DNA from: Ichthyophthirius multifiliis
Lineage: Eukaryota > Ciliophora > Oligohymenophorea > Hymenostomatida
Reading direction: 5' to 3'
Assembly: GCF_000220395.1 (NCBI RefSeq)
Contig: NW_004085897.1
Span: 1 to 64,000, forward strand
DNA length: 64,000 nt
The position numbers and the translations under genes were made by a program. Shown here piece by piece: positions 49,461 to 63,836 of the stretch. Position 1 is the stretch's first letter. Each line of letters begins with the position of its first letter. The notes under the pieces are model-generated. The model did no database searches and was not told the origin of the DNA. It was given only the letters and a program-made list of their open reading frames with translations.

Positions 49461-52359
49461 TCATATATCAGAAAGTTCATCAAAATTTATATCTTAATTA
49501 TCGTAATTTTCCTAAACTTCTTCTTCATTTTCAAAATCATAGTTTTAACTTTTTTCATCTTTTTAATTTTAATTTTCGTTTTCTTCTTTTTAACTTATTT
49601 ATTTTTGTTCTTTTTAGAATCTTTAATTACACTACTAATCTTACATTTAATTATCTTATTGATTTTCTTATATTTAATCATGACTATATTTATTATTATT
49701 ATCATAATCTTCTTCTTAATCTTCCTAATATTCTTCTTTTTATTAAGTATTTTTGATTCCCATTTTTCTATATTTATTTAAAACAGAAGATCCATGTTAT
49801 TTATTTTCTATCAAAAGATTTTTTTTTGTGACTTTTTCATTAATTTATTATATTTATTATTGATATGATTCCCTATCTTATTTAGCCTTAATAGCTGCCT
49901 CTTTTTTTTTTTATTTTTCTTCTTCTTCGATTTATTATTTAGTTTTTTTTGTTCCAAATTTTTCCTATATCTCTCCTGCTCTATCTTTTAATTTCTATTA
50001 TCTTTGTAATTCTTCTTTTTTTAATTTCTCTTAATTTTCTTATTGCTGTTTTTTTTCTTTTTCTCTTTATTATTTTAATAATTATTCGGCTTTATTGCTT
50101 GTTTTCTTTCCTTTATTATTATTTTAAGATATATTATTATTACTTCCTATATTTTTCTAACTCCCTATATTTTTTTAACTTACTATATTTTATGAATCTT
50201 CTTTTATTATTTAATTTTCTTATATTTATGCTACTTAATCGTCTTTTAATTCTTAGTTATTTGAAAACTAATAATTATTTTCTTTTTCATCTATATTTTC
50301 TTATTATTATTAATCTATATTTTCTTCTTATTCTTCTTCAGATATATTTAAATCAGACTATTATTATTTTTAAACGTCATTTTTATTTTATTTTATTATT
50401 ATTATTTTTGCTTATTTTAAGTTAACCTTGAAACAATATTCTAGACTTTCATTTTATCAGCTTTATTGATTTAATTTTACAAATCCAAATCATCTTAAAT
50501 AGCCTTTTTTTATACAGACTATTAAAAATTAAAAGGCTTAGGTACTGTTATAGGGCCTTTTTGGATTAAACTTTTAAATGCATCAACTGCTTATTAATTA
50601 ACTTGTGTTTATTTTTAACTTGTAGTAGGAATTTCTTTATTTATTTAAGGTGCAAAAGTACATCTTTAAAAACAAAACAAAAAATTATTTTGAAAAAAAA
50701 AAAAAAATACTTTTCTTCTTCCCAAGTTTTCGCATTTTTTCTTTTTTCTAAAGTTTCTTTCCATTTATCAGACGCACCTGCTAATCTAGTAAATTCCTTA
50801 ACCCCTTTAATTTATTCTTATTTTCTTTATTCTATTCTTTCTTTTCTATTTTATTCTTCAATTTCTTACTATTATTTTATTATTTCTATTTTACTAGTTG
50901 TTGGCATTTCTTTTGCTTTAAAAACTTTTTGTTTTTACAAATTTAATTGATTCTGGACTTATTCTTATATTTTTTATTTCTTTTCTTCTCTTTTTTAAAT
51001 ATCTTTATCATAAAATGAAAAAGGTTTAGAATTTTCAATAGTTATTTTAATGTTCTCTTCTTTTATTTTTTCTCTTTTTTCTTTAGTCTTTTAAATTATG
51101 TTATTAAATATAGGAACTTTTACAGCTATAGGAATATCGTTTGCCTATTTTATTTTATTTTATTTTTTTAAAAAAATTAATTACTCGAAATTATTTTTTC
51201 AGTTCAATTTCATCTCTTTTCATATATTATTCTAAGTCTTGTATTTTCTTCTTATAAGTAATACTATTTTCTCTGTCTTTTTAAGTAAGATTAAAAGGCT
51301 TAGGTGCTGTAATATTTATTTTATCTTTAGAATTTATTATTTTTTACTTCATTACCTACGTATAGTATTTATCATAATCAACAGTTGTTTTCTTTAGTTC
51401 TCCTTTTTGAATAAAGTCTTCTTTTTCTTAAACTGCTTCGTATTATTAAAGACTTTATAAAGGGCCTAATTCAGCTTATTTTTACCTTATTAATAATTCT
51501 TAATAATGTTTATCGAAATCATCTATTTATTATAATATGTTTTCACTTCCTTTATCTTAATCAGAATTTTTTAAAACTCTTTTTTTATTATAATATTGAT
51601 TTATATCTTATTTCCCATTTTCAGTTTTTTTTTATTCGGTTTAAGGACATAATCTATATAATTATTCATAATTAATATTTTCATCTATTTCTTCTTAACT
51701 TTAATTTAAATTAACTTAATATTATTTTTATATATTATTTTAAAGATTTTATGTTTCAATAAAATCATTATTTTACTATTATTATTATTCTAAACTATCA
51801 TCTATTTAAAGAATCTTTTTTCTTTATTTTTCCCTTTCAATATCCCTTTTTTGCCTCACCTCTTTATCTTTTTATTTTTATTTATTTAATTTTTCGTTTT
51901 ATTCTTTTTCTATTTTCATAAGAGTCTATTTATCATGATCAAACTATTAAGGTCTACCTCTTAAAGAAAAAAAAGGGCGAATATCTTCCCATTCAGTGTA
52001 TTCGTTTGCTTCTTAAAGAATTCTATCTAAAACTTAACATATAGATTCTTTATCTAATTATGTTTCATTAGATTTTAATCTAGCTATTTCATTTTCAATA
52101 GATCGAATTTATGGATCCTTTTTGCATTAAAGAATAAAATCTGTAGTAAAAACAAAATCTAAATTTTAATTAACTCTAGGAATCATGTCAAATATATCTT
52201 ATATTAATTATAAATAGTTTTAATCAATATCATATATTTGTTCTTCTTATGAATCCTAAAAAAAATATAAATATAAAAAATAAATTTATATGTATAAAAA
52301 ATTAAATTATAAATATATTAAAAAATAGTATTATTTAAAAACATATAATAAATAAATAA

Positions 52360-52396
<37 letters not shown>

Positions 52397-53562
52397 TTAT
52401 TTATATATTTAAAATTTTATATTTATATTTTATATTTATTTATTATTTTTTATATAAAAAATTTATATAATTTATTATGTTTTTATTTTATTTATAATAT
52501 TATTATATAATCTTATTTATTTTTAATATATTTATATTTTTTAATTTTTTTTTATATATTTTTTAAAATATATTTATAAATATAAATATAAATATATTTT
52601 TATTTTTTTATATATATTGATATAATTTATATAATCATATATACTTTTTTGTTTAATTAAGCATTTATTTTAAAATCTGGTTTTAATAATTTTTAAAATA
52701 ATCAAAAAACTCATTCCAGCTTATATATTCTTTTGCTTAATTTTAATTTTCTTCTTTTTTTATTTATTCTAATATTTATTCTAAACTTATTATTTTATTT
52801 ACAATTGGCAATTTTACTGCAGGAAATTTCAATATTTTTTAAATCCTTATATTATCTATTAAATTTTATACAAATTCTTATCTTTTGACAATACAATCAT
52901 TATGTTTGTCTAAATCTACAAAAACTTCTCTTAAAGCATCAATTTATGCTTCATTTAAAACACATAATCCTGAAGTATGTTGTGGATCTTTTTGCATTTA
53001 TTCGAATAATTCCTCGTTATTAATATTAGTTTTTTTAATTTAATAATTATTTTAGTTTCTTCTTAATAAGTTTTTTTTAATCTATCCCTTTCTAAACAGA
53101 GAGTTTATTTACTCATTTCATTTTATTAAATAATAAATTCAGAAAACTCTTATAAACAAAAAAGACCTTTTCTAATTGTTTTAAATTTATTAAGATCCGC
53201 GAAAATAGTTTTTGGACATAAATCAAAATAAACAATAGCATCTTTATTTTAACTTACATTATCGAAAATTTCTTATTAAGATATAATTCCAGACTTTTAT
53301 ACATCAATTTATTAAAAAAGAAATTTTATTAAAAAATCGTCATCTTTCTTTTTCCTTTTAAAAGAACTCTGTTTACTTTCATAAATAATTTTCTTATATA
53401 AATCATTAACTTTATTTTCATTTATACTAGTTATACCATTATCAAATTATTCACCAAATAATTCTATAAATTAATTTTTTATATAAATATTTAAATATAA
53501 ATTATTATATAAAATATTAAATGAAAATATAAAATTATATAAATAAATAAAAAAATATAATT

Positions 53563-53623
<61 letters not shown>

Positions 53624-54970
53624 TATACATGTTTAAGCTTCTAATTTATCATTAACAATGTCTTAAAATTCTTTTTTTATTAGAACTGGTCTATTTGAAA
53701 TTACTTAAGATTATTAAATTTTTTATTCTGTATTATTTTTTTAATATTTTTCGAATTATTCTTTATTTTTATATTTATCGAAATCGGGTTTTTCTAATTA
53801 TTTAAAGTAAGTACTAGTTTATTCTTTTATTTCTTTATCTACAATATATTCTTCATATTATTATTTATAAATTTTTTATTCCAAAGGTATATTTTAAGCA
53901 TTTTAAATGACTTATTTAGTAGGTTAAATATATTATTTTTCAAATTTAGCAGGTTTTTCATCTAGCATTTTATCTATTTATTAAATTTCTTATTTTAATT
54001 GTTAAATTTTTCTCTTTTTCTCATTAAATAAAGTTTCATTTTTTTTTATTTCAATATTTTTTTCCTCCTACATTTCGAGATCTTAATTATTATACCCTGC
54101 CAAATTCACAATATTCTGATTTAAAGTTTTAAAAGACTTCATATCTAAATTACCTAATTCTACTTTTCCTTCTACTAAATGCTAAAGCACATCATTTTAC
54201 ATATAAATAGGTTTTTCTTCGAAATCTATAAAATCATTATTCTTTGATTGCTTATATATTTTCTCTAATTCCTTCATTTTTTCTCTATGTTTTTCTAATA
54301 TATCTTCCACAGTATCTATATTAGGAGTATTATTTTTCCATTCTTTTTAAATTAGTTCCTCTACATCTTTATCTATATTTTTATATAAGGCTTCTTTTTA
54401 TTTTTCGCTTAAATTTTATTCTAATTATGGTGAAATGCCTACTTCATGTTTTTTTTTTTCATATATTAAATTTTAATGTCTTTATTCCAAAATATTTCTT
54501 TTTTAGTGAATTTTATCGACTTTTTAATTTATTTCTTCTAATAATTTATCTGTCATTTAAATTTTTACTTTAGGATTTTCTATGCTATGAAAATTTTGGT
54601 TATTTATTCCGAATTTTTAGTTATAATTTATGTAATCTTCTTTCTATTATTTTTCTTCTTATTCTTCATATTATATTCCAAGTTTTTTATATATATCGCT
54701 TTTTTTTGGTTAACTATTATCTATTTTGTCTGCTTATTATTATTATAAATGCTAGCTTTTTTCAAGTTTTTTTTAACTTTTATTAATTAATATTTACTAT
54801 GGGACTTTAAAACCACCAGAATATGAAATATGTTGTTTTACTTAAATGGGTATTTCTTTGGGCTTTTTTTAGTTTTCGGTGTCTTATAAAAATTATTATG
54901 TTAAATCTACTAAATGGATTTTTTAATCGTTAGTTTATGTTGTATATATATTTTTTGTTAATAATGACAT
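49461..54970 (-). CDS. FAM161-like ciliary/centriolar coiled-coil protein with EF-hand-like part
   Basis: The C-terminal half carries the FAM161 (UPF0564) pattern: ITAPKPFNLTQKDRENSI and, later, ITVPKPFNF, plus ANDIPIAVKVPIFNN followed by coiled coil and KPFSFYDKD. FAM161 proteins sit at the inner scaffold of centrioles and connecting cilia. It ends in a very acidic Gln-rich tail to TGA 49461. The N-terminal half (ATG 54970, MSLLTKNIYTTQTNDQKI) has SYSGGFKVPQQILINKS, long coiled coils (KLLEEINQKVDKIHQKRNIL), and helix-loop segments such as FLFQQIDVQKSGIISQQEIF that resemble an EF-hand. The halves are separated by about 380 nt of A/T (52262-52645) with GT and AG ends; since no ATG opens the second half (SQEEQIYDIDQN), I treat it as one gene, but two genes remain possible. 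Another (TA)n intron lies at about 53480-53635. Confidence 0.68.
53568..53619. repeat. (TA)n run in FAM161-like gene intron
   Basis: About twenty-five TA units, the longest such run in the window, within an intron. Confidence 0.85.
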
Positions 54971-55124
54971 TTTTTTTTAATTTATTTAAGAAAACAACTT
55001 ATATTGATTATAATTTAAATTATTATTTTTTTATGTAAAAATATTATAACTTTTTTTTTTTTTTTTTTGTGAATTTTTTTTTTTTTTATTATTAATTAAT
55101 TTTTATATATATATATTATTATTT

Positions 55125-55908
55125 TCATTTAGGATAACATTACATTGAATTAGATAAAAAATATGATAAAATTTCAAGATTTATATCTATATTTTCAGAA
55201 TATAAATAAGTTACCTTTTATTTTTTATAAAAATAAAACAAAAAAATAAAATAAATAAAAAAATTACTTCTTACATAATTTCATCTATTTCTTAAGGAGT
55301 AAAAACATCATAATTTTAAATTTTCTTTTTAAAAAGTTAATTACTAATATAATTATCATCTTTTTTTTATTTATTTTAATTATTCACATAAAACTTTAAA
55401 ATTCCCTAAATAAGATTATTTAAATCAATTAAAAAAAAAGCTTCTTTCTACCTTAAATAAGAAATAAAATCATTATAAGTAACATATTCACCATCCTATA
55501 AAAATTATTTTTATATTTATTTATTTATCATTATATATTTTAAAAAAAAAATACCAGACAACATCTTTTAACTAAAATAGCAAAAGCTGTATAATTTAAT
55601 CTACTACCTAATTATTTAACTAGGCTATCAAAATTATTTAATTTAACACGTAATTCATTTCGTTTAGGTGTTTATTCTTCATCATTTTAATTATTTTATT
55701 CGTTATTAAGTTATGAATGAAAAACGAAAGATTCCATAATATCAATTTCTTATGATTTTTCAATATAATATTCTCTAAAAGCAACTTATTCTTAATGTTT
55801 ATGATAAGCCCTATCTGTTAAAACCTGAACTAATTTATATAAAATTTTATTTTTGCTTCTTTTTTAATCAAAGCAAACTTTATATACAAGTTTTTTTTTT
55901 TTCAACAT
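55125..55908 (-). CDS. EF-hand-like small protein, perhaps tail of the MLO-like gene
   Basis: ATG 55908 gives MLKKKKLVYKVCFDQKRSKN and KILYKLVQVLTDRAYHKHQE, then VAFREYYIEKSQEIDIMESF, a linker, LRVKLNNFDSLVKQLGSRLN, and after a short intron (near 55493-55553) DGEYVTYNDFISYLRQKEAF. A second intron (near 55215-55280) precedes VTYLYSENIDINLEILSYFL and TGA 55125. DGEYVTYNDFISYL fits the second half of an EF-hand loop plus helix, but a full loop is not seen. The region between this gene and the MLO-like gene has no in-frame TGA in the MLO frame, so both could be one transcript with this as the cytosolic tail. Confidence 0.55.
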
Positions 55909-56103
55909 TTAAATCTTAATTTTTTTTAAAAAAAAATAATAATATTATATATTTATTTCTTTTTAGAATGAAATTATTTTATATATTACTGTATTTTTTT
56001 AAAAAAATAAACACTATTTAAAAAAAAGGTATAAAATACCATTTTTTTACACGATATTTTGATTTAGTATATTGTATTTTTTGAAAAAAAATCACAGAAA
56101 AAT

Positions 56104-56768
56104 AAAAAAAATGCTCAAAAAAAATATATATTATGTATACATTTGTTATTATAGTAAGCTAATATACACACATAGGAACTAAAACGAAAATATTAATAAA
56201 AGTAAAAGCAATAGAAATACTCATAATAATATAGTAAAAAAAAATATTAGATACATAATATTCATATAACATATCAATAATCCAGATAACCTAAATAAAA
56301 AGAGGAATATGAACTAATTAATAACTCATATTAGGGCTGTTAAACCAGAAAAGATTTTCTTGTTTATTATAAGGTTTGGTAATATCTTAAAGATTATTTA
56401 AATATTCAGGGACTTTAATTTTATCTACATTAACCATTGGATGTCTTTGTTTTTCAAATTAAATAAATTTTATATCGTAAGGATTATCAACTACATGAAC
56501 TAACTTAGTATAATTCATATATAATTTTTTATAGAAAAAAACAAGAAAAGTCATAACAAAAAATGGTAAAACACTCATAATGTAGAAATTATAAATTTTA
56601 TCATAATCAAGAAGAGCAATTAATAATCTAAAACTAATAAGAATTAAAAGTACGAAAATACTAACTGCATTTAATTCAAATGATTTCTTACCAACCTCAG
56701 CTAAACATCTATTTTATAAATAATAAAAATAAATATTATAATAAATAAATAAATATTAATAAAAATAT

Positions 56769-56820
<52 letters not shown>

Positions 56821-57782
56821 TATTTTTATTTATATATATATTATAATATTTATTTATTATATTTTACCTTGTTAAATAATTAGAAAAATCAATATATATA
56901 CTTATATATATATATTTATTTTTATTTATATATATATTTTTTTCATTTTTTATTAATATTTATCTTTATTTTTATATTTTACCTTGTTAAATAATTAGAA
57001 AAATCGAAGTCATTTCTTAAAAAATTTTCTGCTATTGTAGGTTAAAAAGATGGCGCAATAAATTCTTACCTTATTAAAAAATATTCTAACAATTCCTTTT
57101 TTATTGTTAATTCAGTATTTTTTTATGAATTGAATGTTTATGGTTGTTAGTTTTTATTTATATATAAGTTTTCATATTTTTTTAGTATACTTTATTAATT
57201 TATTATTTCTTTTTCATAATTTCTCCATATTTTTGCTTAAGCTTAATGCACAAAAATATTAAAAACTCCTAAAAATAACCAAATAATTGCAAAAATTGCA
57301 ATCCCTATGCATAAAGAGTCTACATATACAAAATCATCTAAAAAATATAATGCATCAAAATAATTTAAAATTAACATTAATGTTGAAATAAATAATATTA
57401 AAGTAATATCTCTTTTTTTTTATTAATATAAATTTATAAATATATATATTAATTATATTATTACTTTAATATGCTATTTACTAAAAGAAAAAGTTTTTAT
57501 TTTAATGATTATTTTATTGAATTTTTTATTGTAAGTGCTAAAAAGTATATTATTATGAATGTGAAGAGGTATAATAAACCATATATTTCTATTTTATCTT
57601 CAGTTTTTTATGTTTTTAAAAAATTTTGTTAAGCAATTTGAAATATTTTTTGATTAATATTAAAGTATTTTAATTAATCGATTTTGTTTTTATTTTACTC
57701 AATTTCATTTATAATTGAATTTTATTTATTATTTTGTTTTATACCTAAACACTATTAAAATATTATTATAAAAATTAAACAT
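56104..57782 (-). CDS. MLO-like seven-helix membrane protein
   Basis: MLO proteins are seven-helix membrane proteins best known from plants, where several act as calcium channels. Seven hydrophobic segments are visible: IYGLLYLFTFIIIYFLAL, LILFISTLMLILNYF, IGIAIFAIIWLFLGVFNIF, VSIFVLLILISFRLLIALL, FYIMSVLPFFVMTFLVFF, LVHIPLFIQVIWIIDML and YIIMSISIAFTFINIFVLV. Two loops match MLO signatures: EFIAPSF..FDFSNYLTRCLAEVGKKS (plant FxFHxYMxRxLEDDFxxVVGxS) and ENLFWFNSPNMSYQLVHIPL (plant FWFxxPxLxLxLIHxxLF). A (TA)n-rich intron of about 280 nt lies at 56710-56995 and another at about 57420-57475. The start is uncertain (ATG at 57782 needs a small splice to reach IIFQQCLGIKQNNKQ); the end is approximate. 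Confidence 0.6.
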
Positions 57783-58138
57783 CTAATAATTTTTTTAGAT
57801 ATCATTAAATATATGTTTTTTTTATTTTTATAATTTTTTATTTTTTTAAAGACTAAAAAATTAATTTTTCTTATATTAATAAACAATATATATATATATA
57901 TATATATATTTTATATAATTAATAACAAATAAAAATATAAAACGTATTTTAATAAAACTATAAATATATAATATTAATCAAATTTATATATAATATAGGA
58001 TTATTTTGAAAAAAAATATAATAAAAAATAATTAAAACTCCTTTCAAAAAAAAATATATTTTTATACTATTAGAAAAAAATTAAAAAATATGTTTGATTA
58101 TACTTAAATTGATCTTTTTTCAAGAAAAACTTTGTAAT
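57783..58138. other. Spacer between MLO-like and TrxR genes
   Basis: About 350 nt, A/T-rich, with a (TA)n run near 57887-57910. It lies downstream of the SECIS candidate and upstream of the MLO-like start, so it should include the polyadenylation region of TrxR and the promoter of the MLO-like gene. Confidence 0.5.
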
Positions 58139-58186
58139 TCAATATAAAATCTTTACTTATTAGTAATTTCGATTAAATATTTTCAT
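58139..58186 (-). promoter_or_regulatory. Candidate form-2 SECIS element
   Basis: On the minus strand an ATGA (58186-58183) opens a helix AATATTTAATC that pairs with GATTTTATATT (9 of 11 pairs, two T-T mismatches), closed by GA (58140-58139), giving the ATGA/GA non-Watson-Crick quartet. Past the helix is GAAA (unpaired A's), then a small stem TTACT/AGTAA with loop AATA. An unpaired A patch followed by an apical mini-stem is the form-2 SECIS shape. It begins about 80 nt after the final stop of the thioredoxin reductase, a normal distance. The structure was drawn by hand; one extra A near the quartet is unpaired. Confidence 0.6.
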
Positions 58187-58267
58187 TTAGGTTTATTTTA
58201 TTTTTAAAATAATCATTAAAATTAAATAAGACAAAAAGTAATTCAAGAAAAAAGAATATAATCACAC

Positions 58268-60592
<2,325 letters not shown>

Positions 60593-61898
60593 AATTTTAT
60601 TTAACCTTTAATATTAATAAAATAGAAAAATTATATATAAAATATTTAATAAAAAAATAAAGATAGTTTATTGTAATTACTTATTTTTTATAAATAATAT
60701 TCATTTAGATAAAAATAAAGAAAATAATAATAATAAATAAAACATAATATAATATTGATATTTGTATATTATATTAAATATTAAAAAAATAAAAAACTAA
60801 TTGATATTAATTTATTTGAAGTTTTAAAAGAAAATAACCTTTATTTTTTTTTGATTAAGTTAAAAAATAATAAAAATAATAATTTTTTTTCATTATTTTA
60901 AATGTTTTTGTATAATGTTTTTTTTTAAAAAAAATAAAATAAAATATATAATGATTTATTAAATTTTTTTTAAAAAAATTATAATATTTTATCCTTCAAA
61001 ATATTATATTTAATTTGTTTTACATTTTCAAATAAATTAATAAGACTTTTGATTTTCGTTATAAATTAAATAAATAAAATATTTATATAAATATTATTTT
61101 AATATGTTATTATAATTTTTATTTTCTTTAAATAATTATTTAATACTTAAATATAATTTTCAATATTTATTTACTTTTTATTATTATATATTTTATGTTA
61201 ATAATTAATATTTTAATATATTAATTATTATCTTAGTATTTTATAATAAATGGAAAAAATATATCAAGCTTAAGGTGTTTTTTCTTATTAGACCATAAGA
61301 GTTATATATTTTATTTAAACTAATATTTTAATTATTATACATAAGATATCAAATAATTAACCATCTTTTAGTTATATTATGTTTTATTTTTGATGTATTA
61401 TTAATTGAATTGAATTTAATTAAAATATATTATATTTTCGTATAATTCTAATTTTTCATAAACAATTTTTTTATCATTATTATTACTTTTAATCTAAACT
61501 CATTATTTTCTTCTAATTTCATTTTTTCTTTATAAAAATGAAATCTAATTTTAAGTAAAAGAAATTAATAGATAAAAAGATATATGATGTAAAATATAAA
61601 TATTAATAATGTGATTTAATTTATTATTTTCTTCTATAAATTTATTAACTTTATATATATAATTGAAACAAAACAAAAAATATTATTTAATATTTAAAGA
61701 AATATAATAAAAATAAAACTTTTTTGAATGAATTTTTAAAAAAATAATAAAAAAAAAATAAGATAATATTTAAATTATTTATTTTTTAAAATAATAATAA
61801 TAATTAATTAATTAATTTAAATAAATATTTGATTTTAAATAAATATAAAACATAAAATTTTGTATATATTATTATAAAAAAAAACAAATAAGTTTTAA
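60593..61898. other. Divergent intergenic region
   Basis: About 1.3 kb between the starts of TrxR (minus) and the terminal coiled-coil gene (plus). It is A/T-rich. A small open stretch from ATG 61251 is not convincing. Promoters for both genes should lie here. Confidence 0.5.
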
Positions 61899-63796
61899 AT
61901 GAAAGAATAATACAATAGCGAAATTCAAAAGCTAAAAAGAGATTTAGCAGTATAATTTGAAAGAGTAAAAGATTTAACAATTGAAAAATAATCTTTAGAA
62001 GAGCAATATCATTAATGTCGTATAGTAAAAATAAAATAATATGCTTTTTTTTTATAATAAAACAAAAAAAACAAAAACAAAAAAGGAAAGAGAAGATTTT
62101 TACAAAGAATATTAAAAAGCATAATTATTAAAATAAAAAGTACAAGAAATTGTCTAATAAGAAGTAAAAAAAGCCAGAGAAGAAGAAAGATTGAAATTCT
62201 AAAAAAGCTTAAATGAAATGGAATTATATAAAGAAAAAAACTAATAATTATTAATAAAAGTTCAATCTTTAGAATAAGATAGTCAAAACAAAGAATTATA
62301 AATAAAAAAATTAAGAGCAGAATTTAAATAATTAAGTAAAAAATAAGAAGGAGCAGATTTTGATGAAGAATAATGGGAAAAAGATTAAAAAGAAATAATG
62401 GAAGAAGCCACTTCTTTAAGAAGAAAACTTAACAAAGAAAAATAAAAATATAATGATTTATCAGAAAAATGGACAATATTTTAGCAGAAAATAGAGTTTT
62501 AAGAAGATTAGCTAAAGTGTCAGAAAATTATGGGTTTAATTTGGAAGAAATTAAAATAGCAGAAAAATAAAAAATAGAAGACTATAAAGCTTAAGTTAGA
62601 TATTTAGAAAAAGAAGTAGAAGAATTAGAAGGTGAAAGAATGTAATTAAGAAATAGACTAAGAATACTTTCTAATATATATGATTAGAATCCTAGAGGAG
62701 ATAGATATTTAGGACTGACTTAAAATGAATTGTATATTTAAAATATATAAAATATATATTAATATATATTTAAATTAAATAAAAATATTTATATATATAT
62801 ATATATATAAATATATATATATTTATTTATATTATTTCACCTATTTTAAATACACTTAATTAGATAATAAGTTGATGAATTTGTTGCTAATTTAAAAAAT
62901 AAAATTCGAGTAAAGGTTACTTAAGATGACACAAAAACTTAATTAATTAAATAAATAAAAGAACTTGAAGATCAAGTAAGAAGATGTTAAATTGAACATG
63001 TAGAAAGAGAAAAAGATACTGATAAATAAAAACGAAAAAATAAAAATTTTGTAAAAATTAATAAATATAAATATATTTATTTATATATATAGAATGATAA
63101 AGATATATAATTAATTTTAGAATAAAATAACGAATTAAAGAAAGCGTTAGAACAAATAACATAATAATTATCTTAATTATAAAGTAATAAATCGATAACA
63201 TAAAACAAACCAAGTATAGATTCAGAAAATAATGAATTAGATATAAATAATAAAGGATATCCTATATATTTATAACATTTAGCCAAACCACCTTAACCAT
63301 TGCCTGGTGCTCTTGGGAATTGGGATGATATATCCTAAGTAAGAAGTTATAAATTCAAACAAAATATTCCTCCAGAAATATTCGAATTATATAGTGAAGG
63401 AGGGTTCAATTAGACTTTAGCGAAATATTAAATAGCATAACTATAAGTAATGAATATCGAAATAATAAAATTATTAACAGAAAAAGAGAAAGAATATAAT
63501 ATTTTATAGTCAGAATCAGAAGAAATGAAAAATTAATTAACAAAATGTCTTCTTATATAGGATAATCTATATGAAAAACACTATGAAGTGAAAAGTAAAT
63601 TAGATGAAAAAGTTAAAATTATGGAAAATTAATTAAATGATAAAACTTGTGAAATTTAAAGACTAAACGAAGAACTTTATGAATACAAAAATATTAATTA
63701 AATTTCATAAAATAATGATAGAGATAAATTAAAATAAAAACTTGCTGAAATGACATAAAAAACATCAATTTTAGATGTTAATTTAATAAAGTATTT

Positions 63797-63836
<40 letters not shown>

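Noticed and set aside
49949-50950. Phe/Leu-rich plus-strand open frames
   Set aside because: They are the antisense of the Lys/Glu/Gln-rich coiled coil of the FAM161-like gene on the minus strand, which has clear family motifs.
61251-61400. Possible short exon MEKIYQAQGVFSYQTIR
   Set aside because: It ends within about 50 codons, has no splice partner or family match, and could arise by chance with TGA as the only stop.
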